From Aliirhizobium wenxiniae (GTDB taxonomy: Bacteria; Pseudomonadota; Alphaproteobacteria; Rhizobiales; Rhizobiaceae): 64,000 nucleotides of DNA. The notes under the pieces are model-generated. The model was given only the letters and a program-made list of their open reading frames with translations, made no database searches and had not been told where the DNA came from. Made by a program: the position numbers and the translations under genes. This document shows, piece after piece, positions 37,527 to 46,428 of the stretch. The stretch lies in the NCBI RefSeq assembly GCF_014201355.1, contig NZ_JACHEG010000002.1, positions 1,240,001 through 1,304,000 of the forward strand. The letters run 5' to 3'. Each line of letters opens with the position of its first letter. Within the stretch, counting starts at the first letter, position 1.

Positions 37527-37732
37527 GACATCAACTCCTTTTCTGTCGGCTAATATATGCGCCCAAGACCTCGTCTTCACAACGCATACGCGCACAGATC
37601 AGCCATGCGAACTTGGCATGCCACTATTTGATCTGCCTCATTGGCTTGCATTCTGCGATGTGGTGTTGTTATCGCTTCGCTGACCAGTCCGGCATCGCGT
37701 GATGCGGGCAAAAGGGACAAAAGGACGGCGAA

Positions 37733-38086
37733 ATGGCGATCACCATCTACGGCATCAAGAACTGCGACACGATGAAGAAGGCGCGGACCTGGCTGGACCA
37801 GAAGGGTGTGAGCTATGCATTCCACGACTACAAGACATCGGGTATCGATCGCGACCATTTGCAAGCATGGGTCGATAAAGCCGGATGGGAAGTGGTGCTG
37901 AACCGCGCCGGCACGACCTTCAAGAAACTCGATGAGGCCGATCGCCAGGATATCGATCAGGCGAAGGCGATTGAGCTGATGCTGGCGCAGCCGTCGATGA
38001 TCAAGCGGCCGGTGCTGGAAGCGGATGGAAAGCTGCTGATCGGCTTCAAGCCCGAGATTTACGAAAATGCTTTCCGGGACGCCTGA
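37733..38086 (+). CDS. ArsC/Spx-family reductase (YffB-like)
   Basis: 117-aa thioredoxin-like protein, ITIYGIKNCDTMKKARTWL at the N-terminus with the single active Cys (Cys11). The later FKKLDEADR and MIKRPVLEADGKLLIGFKPEIY match the YffB branch rather than true arsenate reductases; glutathione-dependent thiol reduction is likely, arsenate reduction unproven. Two bp from ybaK. Confidence 0.9.
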   Translation: MAITIYGIKNCDTMKKARTWLDQKGVSYAFHDYKTSGIDRDHLQAWVDKAGWEVVLNRAGTTFKKLDEADRQDIDQAKAIELMLAQPSMIKRPVLEADGKLLIGFKPEIYENAFRDA

Positions 38087-38088
38087 GA

Positions 38089-38562
38089 ATGTCGAAGACT
38101 ACGCGCGCAACCCAGACCCTCGACAGGCTGAAAATCGCTTATACGACCGTTTCCTACGACTATGATCCCAATGCCGACCGGATCGGGCTGCAGGCGGCGG
38201 AGGCGATCGGCGAAGAGCCGAAACGCGTGTTGAAGACACTGATGGCCGAACTCGATGGCAAGCCTATCTGCGTCGTGGTGCCGTCCGATCACGAAGTGTC
38301 GATGAAAAAGCTCGCTTCGGCCTTTGGCGGGAAATCTGCCCACATGATGAAGCCGGCCGATGCGGAGCGCTTGACGGGTTACCATGTCGGCGGCATCAGC
38401 CCGCTCGGCCAGAAGAAGCTCGTGCCGACCGCGATCGAGATTACCGCGCTGGACGAACCTTATATCTTCGTCAACGGCGGCCAGCGTGGATTGCAGATAC
38501 GCTTGGTGCCGGCTGATGCGAAAGAGGCTCTGAAGGCGATCGCCGCTCCGCTGATTGCCTGA
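38089..38562 (+). CDS. ybaK: Cys-tRNA(Pro)/Cys-tRNA deacylase
   Basis: Editing enzyme that hydrolyses Cys mis-charged on tRNA-Pro. 157 aa YbaK/EbsC domain: the catalytic Lys is in KRVLKTLMAEL (about 45-55), with VVPSDHEVSMKKLA, GYHVGGISPLGQKK and FVNGGQRGLQI as family blocks. Close spacing to the ArsC-like gene suggests co-transcription. Confidence 0.93.
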   Translation: MSKTTRATQTLDRLKIAYTTVSYDYDPNADRIGLQAAEAIGEEPKRVLKTLMAELDGKPICVVVPSDHEVSMKKLASAFGGKSAHMMKPADAERLTGYHVGGISPLGQKKLVPTAIEITALDEPYIFVNGGQRGLQIRLVPADAKEALKAIAAPLIA

Positions 38563-38641
38563 CGACCGCATGTCCAAGACTTCAATTTTGCCCCAAAGCT
38601 CTCTAAGTCTAGCCTCACACGAATAATCGAGAGGCTGAGCC

Positions 38642-39895
38642 ATGACCATCGTCCCGAACATCCAGACGTCCATCGATCCGATCAAGCTCGAGAAGCTTGG
38701 CGAAGTCGCCGTGAAGGTGGGGCTTGGGCTGGAAAAGGGGCAGGATCTCGTCATCACCGCCCCGATCGCCGCACTGCCGCTGGTTCGCTTCATCACCAAA
38801 CACGCTTACATGGCCGGCGCGGGTCTGGTCTCGGCCTTCTATTCCGACGAGGAAACGACACTCGCTCGTTATCAGCATGCACCGGACGCCAGCTTCGACA
38901 AGGCTTCCAACTGGCTTTACGAGGGCATGGCCAAGGCTTACGAGAACGGTGCCGCCCGGCTTGCGATCGCCGGCGACAATCCGATGCTGCTTTCTGGCCA
39001 AGATCCGGCCAAGGTTGCCCGTGCCAACAAGGCCAATTCCATGGCCTACAAGCCGGCGCTCGAAAAGATCGCCAATTTCGACATCAACTGGAACATCGTT
39101 TCCTATCCCAATCCATCCTGGGCACGTCAGGTTTTCCCTGACCTGCCGGAAGACGCTGCGGTTGCCAAGCTGGCTGAAGCGATCTTCGCCGCCTCGCGCG
39201 TCAACGTCGCAGATCCGGTAGCAGCCTGGGCGGAGCATAATGCAAACCTTAGGAAGCGTTCGACCTGGCTGAATGGTGAGCGTTTTGCAGCGCTGCATTT
39301 CACCGGTCCCGGCACCGACCTGACCGTTGGCCTGGCAGACGGCCATGAATGGCATGGCGGCGCGTCCACGGCGAAGAACGGGATTACCTGCAACCCGAAT
39401 ATCCCGACCGAAGAAGTCTTCACCACGCCGCATGCGCTTAGGGTTGAGGGCCATGTATCGAGCACCAAGCCGCTGTCGCATCAGGGCACGCTGATCGACA
39501 ATATCCAGGTGCGGTTCGAAGGCGGCCGGATTGTCGAGGCGAAAGCTTCGAAGGGCGAGGAAGTGCTGAACAAGGTGCTGGATACGGATGAGGGCGCACG
39601 CCGGCTCGGCGAAGTGGCGCTGGTGCCGCATTCTTCGCCGATCTCGGCGAGCGGCATCCTGTTCTACAACACGCTCTTCGACGAAAACGCCTCGTGCCAC
39701 ATTGCGCTCGGCCAGTGCTATTCGAAATGCTTCCTCAACGGCGCTTCGCTGACGCAGGAAGAGATCAAGGCACAAGGTGGCAATTCCTCGCTCATCCATA
39801 TCGACTGGATGATCGGCTCCGACAAGGTCGATATCGACGGCATCAAGCCGGACGGCTCCAAGGTTCCGGTGATGCGCAGGGGTGAATGGGCCTGA
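38642..39895 (+). CDS. M29-family aminopeptidase
   Basis: 417-aa metallopeptidase of the AmpS/thermophilic aminopeptidase family. Metal-site residues lie in the C-terminal domain: the Glu residues of PTEEVFTTPH and GEVALVPHSSPI, then HIALGQCY and HIDWMIGSDKVDIDG. ATG 38642 follows GAGAGGCTGAGCC. Cytoplasmic peptide turnover is the likely role. Confidence 0.92.
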   Translation: MTIVPNIQTSIDPIKLEKLGEVAVKVGLGLEKGQDLVITAPIAALPLVRFITKHAYMAGAGLVSAFYSDEETTLARYQHAPDASFDKASNWLYEGMAKAYENGAARLAIAGDNPMLLSGQDPAKVARANKANSMAYKPALEKIANFDINWNIVSYPNPSWARQVFPDLPEDAAVAKLAEAIFAASRVNVADPVAAWAEHNANLRKRSTWLNGERFAALHFTGPGTDLTVGLADGHEWHGGASTAKNGITCNPNIPTEEVFTTPHALRVEGHVSSTKPLSHQGTLIDNIQVRFEGGRIVEAKASKGEEVLNKVLDTDEGARRLGEVALVPHSSPISASGILFYNTLFDENASCHIALGQCYSKCFLNGASLTQEEIKAQGGNSSLIHIDWMIGSDKVDIDGIKPDGSKVPVMRRGEWA

Positions 39896-39919
39896 GGCAG
39901 CAAGTTGCCTGTCAAAGAT

Positions 39920-39949
39920 AACGGCGCAGCACATGTGTGCGGCGCCGTT
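39920..39949 (+). terminator. Stem-loop after the M29 aminopeptidase
   Basis: Stem AACGGCGC / GCGCCGTT enclosing an inner GCACA / TGTGC pairing, 25 bp after the stop codon, with only a short T stretch (GTTTGCGTC) following. Confidence 0.5.
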
Positions 39950-40095
39950 TGCGTCTTGAGCAGGATTTTTTCGGCTCCAACCATCCCTTCGGCATAACGT
40001 CTGTTGCCGGCTCACATTCTTTGCGGTGAAATCCCGGCGGGTGCTTTCTGCGACCCGCCAAAAGCTGGCTGATCTCTTTCACGAAGGAATACAGC

Positions 40096-41028
40096 ATGCC
40101 GATTTTTCCGCATAAGACGATCCTCCCGATATTGCTTGCCGCCCTGTCCTTTTCACCCGCCCTGGCGGAGGAACAAGGCTTGTGGAAAGTTTATAATGAC
40201 AGCCTGAAAGGCGCCAAATACGTCGATCTGACCCATACGATCACGCCGAACATTCCGGTCTGGGCAGGTTTCGGCAAACCGAGCTTCGGCCAAGCCGCCG
40301 CCGGCACCGATCTTGAGGGTTATGCCAAGAAGGGCGAAACCTTTACCTTCGAAAAACACGGCTTTGCCGCTTCAACATACAATCTGACGACCGACCAGCT
40401 CGGCACACAGCTCGACCCTCCGGCACATTGGGCACCGGAATATGCGGCGATCGACGAGCTGCCTGCGACCTATGCCATACGGCCGCTGGTGGTCATCAAC
40501 ATCGAGGACAAGGTGAAGACGGATGCCGGTTATCATCTGCAGGTCTCCGATATTACCGATTTCGAGGCGAAACATGGCCTGATACCGGAAGGTTCGGTGG
40601 TCTTCGTCCGATCCGGCTGGTCGAAGACATGGCCCGATCCGGCTCTTGCGACAGCTCGTCCATTCCCGGGCGTGGGGCTGGAGGCACTGAAATTCCTGCA
40701 TAACGAGCGCAAGATCCTGTTTCACGGGCATGAACCGCTCGACACCGACACAACGCCCAATCTGGAAGGCGAATACTGGCTGATGCACAACGGATATGCC
40801 CAGGCTGAGGGCGTCGCCAATCTGGACAAGGTGCCGGAAACGGGCGCACTCGTCGCGATCGGGTATCCGAAATTCGGCGGCGGCGTGGGCGGCTATGCGC
40901 GCTACATCGCCATTTGCCCACCCGATTGGCCCCATGGCGTGACGATCGGTTCGATCCCCGAAGCACCGCTGCAGAAGTTCGACAAGCCGCTGCATTTCGA
41001 TGAGCAGGCCGGCATGCGCGTCCGCTGA
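40096..41028 (+). CDS. Exported cyclase-family protein (kynurenine formamidase-like)
   Basis: 310 aa; signal peptide about 1-24 (ending PALA), unlike the cytoplasmic KynB. The fold is recognisable from VDLTHTITPNIPVW (43-56) and the metal-site region DQLGTQLDPPAHW (100-112). In KynB this region is H-x-G-T-H-x-D-x-P-x-H; here the first two His are Asp and Gln, and only Asp and the last His remain, so metal binding must be altered. Probably a periplasmic hydrolase of unknown substrate. Strong terminator downstream. Confidence 0.86.
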   Translation: MPIFPHKTILPILLAALSFSPALAEEQGLWKVYNDSLKGAKYVDLTHTITPNIPVWAGFGKPSFGQAAAGTDLEGYAKKGETFTFEKHGFAASTYNLTTDQLGTQLDPPAHWAPEYAAIDELPATYAIRPLVVINIEDKVKTDAGYHLQVSDITDFEAKHGLIPEGSVVFVRSGWSKTWPDPALATARPFPGVGLEALKFLHNERKILFHGHEPLDTDTTPNLEGEYWLMHNGYAQAEGVANLDKVPETGALVAIGYPKFGGGVGGYARYIAICPPDWPHGVTIGSIPEAPLQKFDKPLHFDEQAGMRVR

Positions 41029-41040
41029 TTTACCTGATCT

Positions 41041-41080
41041 CTTGCGCCGCGCTTCCTTAACCAGCGCGGCGCAAGCTTAT
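41041..41080 (+). terminator. Terminator of the cyclase-family gene
   Basis: Perfect 13-bp stem CTTGCGCCGCGCT / AGCGCGGCGCAAG with a 9-nt loop, then CTTATTCG; 12 bp after the stop. Confidence 0.7.
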
Positions 41081-41154
41081 TCGTCAAGCATCCGCAAATC
41101 ATCACGACGGAAGCAGATAAGAACAGGCCAAGAAACATGGCTTTCCTCCGTGGT

Positions 41155-41166
41155 GTTCATATGAAC
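41155..41166. promoter_or_regulatory. 12-bp palindrome in front of the orphan parA
   Basis: GTTCATATGAAC, perfectly symmetric, directly before the ribosome binding site GGAGGG (41168-41173) of the ParA gene. A site for autoregulation is conceivable; no second copy was found. Confidence 0.35.
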
Positions 41167-41179
41167 CGGAGGGTTGTGA

Positions 41180-41935
41180 ATGCCAGTGATTACATTTGCG
41201 AATACGAAAGGCGGCGCAGGCAAGACCACAATGGCGCTTGTCGTGGCCGGGGAGTTGGCAAAGCGAGGTTTTCGCGTTGCCATGCTGGACGCTGATCCGC
41301 AGCAGTGGGTTTCCCGCTGGATGACGCGGATGGCGAAGATGCCAAAATTTTCGATCATCGCCCATATCGATGCCGATAATATCGAGAAGACGATCAAGGA
41401 CCTGAAGAAACGTAACGACTATGTGGTGGTGGACCTGCCCGGCGGCGTGACACCGCTGCTCGCAAAGGGTCTCGGCTTTTCCGACCACGTCTTCGTGCCC
41501 GTCCAGGGTTGCGCGCTCGATGCCGCGGGCGGCGCGCAGGTGCTCGACATCCTGAAGAAGCTGAAGAGCGAATGCGACATCCATATCGCGCATTCGGTGG
41601 CGCTTACCCGTGTCAGCTCGATCATCACCACACGGGCGCTGCTTGCGGTGAAAGGCATGCTGGCGCAACAGGGCGTCCATGTACTTGCAACGCCGCTGAT
41701 CGAACGCGCCGCCTATCGCGACATGTTCGATGCCGGAACCCTGATCGACGCTCTCGATCCGGAAGCCGTCAGCAATCTTGCCAAGGCTCAGGACAATGCA
41801 CGCCTGCTGGTCGACGAGATTGCGCAGCTTGTTCCCGTCCCGGTCAAGGTTCCGAAGACCGCCAAATCGACAGCGACTGCCAAAGCAAAGGCGGAGACAC
41901 CCCGCAAGACCGCGGCTGCCAAGAAAGCCGCCTGA
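41180..41935 (+). CDS. Orphan ParA/MinD-family ATPase with Lys/Ala-rich tail
   Basis: 251 aa. Deviant Walker A KGGAGKTT (10-17), switch I/Walker A' LDADPQQWVSRW and Walker B VVVDLPGG; this is the single-domain VirC1/ParA class. From about residue 222 the protein ends in a Lys-, Ala- and Thr-rich tail (KTAKSTATAKAKAETPRK), suited to non-specific DNA binding. No parB or centromere-like repeat is adjacent, so it is unlikely to be a plasmid partition locus; positioning of some cellular cargo is more probable. Confidence 0.87.
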   Translation: MPVITFANTKGGAGKTTMALVVAGELAKRGFRVAMLDADPQQWVSRWMTRMAKMPKFSIIAHIDADNIEKTIKDLKKRNDYVVVDLPGGVTPLLAKGLGFSDHVFVPVQGCALDAAGGAQVLDILKKLKSECDIHIAHSVALTRVSSIITTRALLAVKGMLAQQGVHVLATPLIERAAYRDMFDAGTLIDALDPEAVSNLAKAQDNARLLVDEIAQLVPVPVKVPKTAKSTATAKAKAETPRKTAAAKKAA

Positions 41936-41945
41936 TCCCGCCTAC

Positions 41946-41971
41946 TGGCTGGAACGTCCCCCTTCCAGCCA
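41946..41971. terminator. Stem-loop between convergent parA-like and xseA
   Basis: 9-bp stem TGGCTGGAA / TTCCAGCCA with an 8-nt loop midway between the two stop codons. It lacks a T-run on either side, so it may stop both transcripts only weakly. Confidence 0.45.
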
Positions 41972-41977
41972 TTCACT

Positions 41978-43594
41978 TCAGAAGAGACTGCCCTGCTTCG
42001 GCGGCCCGGATGCGACATCGGGCTTCGGCGCTTTCCGCTTCGGCGGAACTGCAGCCGGAGCCGCCTGTCCGGGATCGGTCGGGCCCTGTGTTTCACCGGC
42101 AACCGCCAGAATGCGGCCATCGGCGAACTCGATCGAAATCGCGCTGCCTTCCGCAACATTTGCCGCGCGCGTCAGGGCGCGATCCGCGCCATCCCGCACC
42201 ACGGCATACCCGCGCTTGAGCACATTCTTGTAGGAGAGTGACTGCAGCACACGATCCTGCCCCGCCAGCACCGAGCGGCTGCGGGACAAGGTGTGGGCAA
42301 GCGCCGTATCCGCCTGACGGATCAGGGCGGCCAGATGCTGGCTCTCGCGCTGCAGATGGCCGGCCAGACGCGCAGGCAATGATTTCAGCGAGGCGTCGAT
42401 ACGCGCCAGTCGCCCTTTTTCGCTAAGGATCTGCCGCTCCACGCAGCGATCTGCCCGCAGGAGCCGGTCGGCCAGAGCCTGCCGCTGCAGTGCCAGCCGG
42501 TTCGTCAGCAGGTCAAGCCGCAGCCCGGAAGAGGCACGCTCATACGTGCGGCGCTTGGCGATCGTCGTGCGTTCCAGCGAACGGCCCAAGCCGGCTGCCG
42601 CCTCATCGAAACGACGGCGGGGAAGCGCCAGCAACTGGTCAAGCGAGGGAAGTGCCCGCACAAGCGCGCGCAAGGACTGGCTGCGATGATCCATCTGCCT
42701 CGATGCGCTGCCGCGCAAACGCGCCGAAAGGTTAGCAAGTTGAGCATCAAGATCGGCCTTTACCGGTACCGCCATTTCGGCAGCGCCCGTCGGTGTTGGG
42801 GCCCGCACATCCGCTGCATGATCGATCAGCGTCCAGTCGGTCTCGTGGCCGACGGCTGAAATCAGCGGGATCGCACTCTCGGCTGCAGCTCGCACGACGA
42901 TCTCGTCGTTGAAGCTCCAGAGGTCCTCAAGACTGCCACCACCACGAGCGACGATCAGCACATCCGGCCTCGGCATTGGATCACCGGGGCGGACGGCGTT
43001 GAAGCCACGGATGGCGGCTGCGACTTCCTCGCCCGAACCCTCACCCTGTACTTTGACCGGCCAGACGACGACATGGACGGGAAAACGATCGGTGATGCGA
43101 TGCAGGATATCACGAATGACAGCGCCTGTCGGAGAGGTCACGACGCCGATAACGCGCGGCAAATAGGGCAAGGGCCGCTTGCGTTCCTTGTCGAAAAGCC
43201 CTTCGGCGGCGAGCTTGCGGCGGCGCTCTTCCAGGAGCGCCATCAGCGCGCCAGCACCGGCGGGTTCAAGGTTTTCGATGACGATCTGGTATTTCGACGA
43301 GCCGGGGAAGGTCGTAACCTTGCCGGTGGCAATGACTTCCATGCCCTCTTCGGGGCGGAATCTCAGACGGGAAAACGTACCCTTCCAGACCACGGCATCG
43401 ATGCGCGACCTGTCATCCTTGAGGCTGAAATAGGCATGGCCGGACGAGTGCGGCCCGCGATAACCGGAAATCTCGCCCCTGACCCGCACATGGTCGAAGG
43501 CGTTCTCGACGGTTCGCTTGATCGAACCGGAAAGCTCCGAGACCGAAAATTCAGTCAGATTGCTTTGTGCTTCGGGTGCGAACGTGCTGCTCAT
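41978..43594 (-). CDS. xseA: Exodeoxyribonuclease VII large subunit
   Basis: Catalytic subunit of the single-strand exonuclease that trims DNA in repair. 538 aa: N-terminal OB-fold ([29 protein letters not shown]), catalytic core with [33 protein letters not shown] and [10 protein letters not shown], followed by the long helical region and a Pro/Lys-rich C-terminus (about 70 residues) typical of rhizobial XseA. The small subunit gene xseB is not in the window. Confidence 0.96.
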   Translation of the reverse strand: MSSTFAPEAQSNLTEFSVSELSGSIKRTVENAFDHVRVRGEISGYRGPHSSGHAYFSLKDDRSRIDAVVWKGTFSRLRFRPEEGMEVIATGKVTTFPGSSKYQIVIENLEPAGAGALMALLEERRRKLAAEGLFDKERKRPLPYLPRVIGVVTSPTGAVIRDILHRITDRFPVHVVVWPVKVQGEGSGEEVAAAIRGFNAVRPGDPMPRPDVLIVARGGGSLEDLWSFNDEIVVRAAAESAIPLISAVGHETDWTLIDHAADVRAPTPTGAAEMAVPVKADLDAQLANLSARLRGSASRQMDHRSQSLRALVRALPSLDQLLALPRRRFDEAAAGLGRSLERTTIAKRRTYERASSGLRLDLLTNRLALQRQALADRLLRADRCVERQILSEKGRLARIDASLKSLPARLAGHLQRESQHLAALIRQADTALAHTLSRSRSVLAGQDRVLQSLSYKNVLKRGYAVVRDGADRALTRAANVAEGSAISIEFADGRILAVAGETQGPTDPGQAAPAAVPPKRKAPKPDVASGPPKQGSLF

Positions 43595-43750
43595 CTTTTT
43601 GTTCTAACCGATCGTCAGAAGGATTTCATCCGCCGGCATGCGGATTGATGTGGACGAGATGGAGAGCGGCACCGATCCTTTTCCGTGCGTGCGTCCCCGG
43701 CCCGCGTGGCCGTGAGATAATCCGGGCAGTTCAAACCGGAGAAAACTGCC

Positions 43751-44014
43751 ATGACCGATCCTTTTGCCAATACCCAACCCTCTCTTTCAAGCCCCGCCTC
43801 CGCAGGAGGAGCCGTCACACCCAGCGACACGGCCCCGTTTTCGGTTCCCAGCCGTGCGCTTTATGTCGGCAGTGGCGGTGATCTTGCGGTGCGGATGCTC
43901 TCCGGCGACGATCTCTCGTTCACCGGCGTATCGTCCGGCAGCTTCCTGCCGATCCGCGTGGTCCAGGTGCATTCCACGGGCACGACAGCGGGCGCAATCG
44001 TCGCATTGTTCTAA
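43751..44014 (+). CDS. Spike base protein, GTA head-spike (Rcc01079/GhsA) family
   Basis: 87 aa. The layout, an N-terminal FANTQPSLSSPA segment, then VTPSDTAPFSVPSRALYVGSGG-type strands, RMLSGDDLSFTGV and a C-terminal PIRVVQVHSTGTTAGAIVALF, matches the small family named after Rhodobacter capsulatus rcc01079, a head-spike component of its gene transfer agent. Here the gene stands alone, between xseA and a small membrane protein, with no other phage or GTA gene in the window. ATG 43751 follows GGAGAAAACTGCC. Confidence 0.78.
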   Translation: MTDPFANTQPSLSSPASAGGAVTPSDTAPFSVPSRALYVGSGGDLAVRMLSGDDLSFTGVSSGSFLPIRVVQVHSTGTTAGAIVALF

Positions 44015-44078
44015 TATGCGAACCGGACAATAATGGAACCCGACCAATGCTGCCGCGTTGCGTCCATATGGAGGAATG

Positions 44079-44109
44079 GACTTAGGTCGGAGGACAAGCG
44101 ACCTAAGTC
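44079..44109. ncRNA. Candidate structured RNA element (11-bp perfect hairpin)
   Basis: GACTTAGGTCG / CGACCTAAGTC with a 9-nt loop GAGGACAAG, in a 213-bp non-coding stretch between the spike-base gene and the small membrane protein. On the plus strand the arm and loop carry GGAGGA, on the minus strand TCCTCC, an anti-Shine-Dalgarno sequence like those displayed by several alphaproteobacterial small RNAs. Whether it is transcribed, and from which strand, is unknown. Confidence 0.35.
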
Positions 44110-44227
44110 TTAACAGTGATCGGTCAATCGTAGCTAAAAAAATGACCCGCCGTTAGGCATGATGCGAAAGCATTCTTTAGAGGGTCGTAAGATATACGAT
44201 CTCCGACACACAGGAAGGAGATCCGCC

Positions 44228-44452
44228 GTGTTATTTCTAACGGCAACAACCATTGGCCTCTTGGCCGGCATGACACGCAGTCTCGCGTCTATAATCGCGG
44301 CTGCATTGCTTATTCCCGTTGTCTTTTTTGTTGCTGCCCTCTTCGGCGCCACAAGCATGCTTGGCTTGCTTATCGCTATACTCGGTTTCAACTTCGGACT
44401 GATCAATCTGGTCGTCGCGGCTGCGTTCATCCAGTCATTCCGTCACGCCTGA
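44228..44452 (+). CDS. Small integral membrane protein (74 aa)
   Basis: GTG 44228 preceded by the strong site AGGAAGGAGATCC; the ATGs at 44159 and 44162 lack one and lie in a region able to form small hairpins. Product almost entirely hydrophobic, with two or three helices (LTATTIGLLAGM, LIPVVFFVAALFGA, LLIAILGFNFGLINLVVAAAF). No family recognised. Ends one base from the stop of the convergent GT-C gene. Confidence 0.68.
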   Translation: MLFLTATTIGLLAGMTRSLASIIAAALLIPVVFFVAALFGATSMLGLLIAILGFNFGLINLVVAAAFIQSFRHA

Positions 44453-44453
44453 C

Positions 44454-46307
44454 TTATTTCGGATCAGCTTCGTTAACGACAAAAAGCTGGAATTTGCCAT
44501 CCGATCGGACCGGCGAGAGATAGGCCGGCAACTCGCCTCGTGCCAATGATGCGTAGAGGCCATCACGGTAAAGCTCGATAAGATTTTCGGTTTGCGGATC
44601 GTTTCTGCAAAATGCAAGTGCGTTCACACCCGCATTTTTGAGAAGTGCGAGTGCATCATCCGGCTTTGCCATGCCAATGTGAAGTTCCGCCAGCATGCCA
44701 CCCTGGTTGCGATGATAGGGAGCGGCCAGAACGCTATGCTGCGTAAACCTCAAGATACCCGCGCCACGATTTGAAGGAGCGGCAATCATTCCCGGCGGAA
44801 GACTGCGAAGCGCCACCATATCCTGGGCATCGCCGCATGTATTGTCTTCACCGGCGTTCTCCGTAGCAAGAACGTCCATGCTGGTGGCGCCGAAACCCTG
44901 TTTCAGGATGACGCCGCCCAGCCCCCAGACGACGGGGACGGATGCCAAGGTCGCCAGGACAAATCCAAGATTGATCGAAATACTCTTCGGATTGTCTCGC
45001 GCCTTTTTCTGAAGATCGGCAATCAGTAACGCGAGCGGCGGAATACTCAGGAGATTTGCGAAAAGGCTGCCACGGATCTGGACCAGGGCAACCGCCCAGC
45101 TCACAGAAACAAGCGCTAGAAACAGGAGATGCAGGCCACGATCGTCGCCGCGCCAGATACGAAAGGCACAGGCGAAGACAGCGAACAGTCCGACGACGTA
45201 GAAACCTGCAATGGTTTCCGGAAACTGCTGCATCTGTGCCGTTATGGATTGCGCCTCAGTAACGTGGTTCAGCCAGAGCTCAACCAGCATCGGATCAAGA
45301 TTGGCGAGCGGACTGCCAAGGCATTGCGGCGCGATGAGCAGAGCCACTGCGCCAATAACCGCGCCCAGGACGAAAGACGCTGCAAGCCTGATACCCATTC
45401 CGGCGCGCGCCGGAAGGCAGGTAAGGCTGAGAAGCCCAGCCCCTCCTAGCGCCGAGAGAGAAAAGAAGCCGAGTGAAAGGTTATCGCAGGTGACAGCGGC
45501 GTATGAGCTTGGTGGAATCGTGGCAAGAAATTCAGCCGTAATAGCAAGCGCGAGAGAGAGACCGAATGCGCGGGCAGCGGAGGCAAATACGGCCCCTTGC
45601 CAAATCCAGCGGGCGGCGACGCATATACATACGATGGCAACAAAAGGTGTGGTTTCCGCCCCTATGGCAATTGCCAAAGCAGTAGCGATCCCTGCGACGG
45701 CGTGGCCCAGCTTATTTCCGCGGCGATCCGCCAGAAGTGCAGTGATCCCGATTGCCAGAACAAGCTGGACATTGTGGTGGTCGAGCGCGCCCGGACGGAA
45801 CTTCATGCAGGTAAAGGCAAAGAGTGCACCTAGGCCAAGCGCGATATGCATCACCCGCGGCCCATCGTTCTCACTACCCAGGCGCCGACCAGCGAAACCG
45901 ATGGCGAGCAGAAGCGGGCCAATGAGCAGAAGTGGCCAGACACTGGCCGCCAGGCCTTCGGCCATCTCCACAGGCATGAACAGCGAAAACAGCTTGATAA
46001 GTCCGCCGATCGGCGCATCGATGAAGCGGGACCAGTGCATCAGGGTCCCGCCGGAAAGGCCGAGACGGTACTGCATAAGGTCAAACCAGCTCTGGCCACC
46101 AAGCCAGTCGCGAATTTCCACCAGCCGCATGACATCGTCATTGTCGGGACCGATCAGATCCTTTGCTTTCGGCACGGAGATGAGTGCGATGGCAACCGCA
46201 GTCATCAGCCAGTAAAGCGCGACTGCAGGAAAAAGCCGGGACAGAACGGAGGCTGAAGCAGGCACGGCATCCTGCCGGGACATCTCATCTGTCGTCGTGT
46301 TCATCAT
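44454..46307 (-). CDS. GT-C-type integral membrane glycosyltransferase-like protein
   Basis: 617 aa with roughly ten to twelve membrane helices and a soluble C-terminal domain of about 130 residues. The first periplasmic loop carries DNDDVMRLVEIRDWLGGQSW (53-72) and then MHWSRFIDAPIG; an Asp in this loop is the catalytic base in GT-C enzymes using polyprenyl-phosphate sugars. A cytoplasmic CMKFRPGALDHHNVQL follows. Divergent from a GT2/GtrA pair that would make and flip the lipid-linked sugar. Acceptor unknown. Two adjacent ATGs (46307, 46304). Confidence 0.8.
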   Translation of the reverse strand: MMNTTTDEMSRQDAVPASASVLSRLFPAVALYWLMTAVAIALISVPKAKDLIGPDNDDVMRLVEIRDWLGGQSWFDLMQYRLGLSGGTLMHWSRFIDAPIGGLIKLFSLFMPVEMAEGLAASVWPLLLIGPLLLAIGFAGRRLGSENDGPRVMHIALGLGALFAFTCMKFRPGALDHHNVQLVLAIGITALLADRRGNKLGHAVAGIATALAIAIGAETTPFVAIVCICVAARWIWQGAVFASAARAFGLSLALAITAEFLATIPPSSYAAVTCDNLSLGFFSLSALGGAGLLSLTCLPARAGMGIRLAASFVLGAVIGAVALLIAPQCLGSPLANLDPMLVELWLNHVTEAQSITAQMQQFPETIAGFYVVGLFAVFACAFRIWRGDDRGLHLLFLALVSVSWAVALVQIRGSLFANLLSIPPLALLIADLQKKARDNPKSISINLGFVLATLASVPVVWGLGGVILKQGFGATSMDVLATENAGEDNTCGDAQDMVALRSLPPGMIAAPSNRGAGILRFTQHSVLAAPYHRNQGGMLAELHIGMAKPDDALALLKNAGVNALAFCRNDPQTENLIELYRDGLYASLARGELPAYLSPVRSDGKFQLFVVNEADPK

Positions 46308-46428
46308 TCACACTTGTTTTGAGCACTTAAGGAAGTCCCGCAACCTAAACTTAACCTTCCCAAGAAATAGTAAAGCAGACAGGGCAGGCCGTATCTGCAC
46401 TGGATTTTCCGCGTACAGAGTGAAAATC

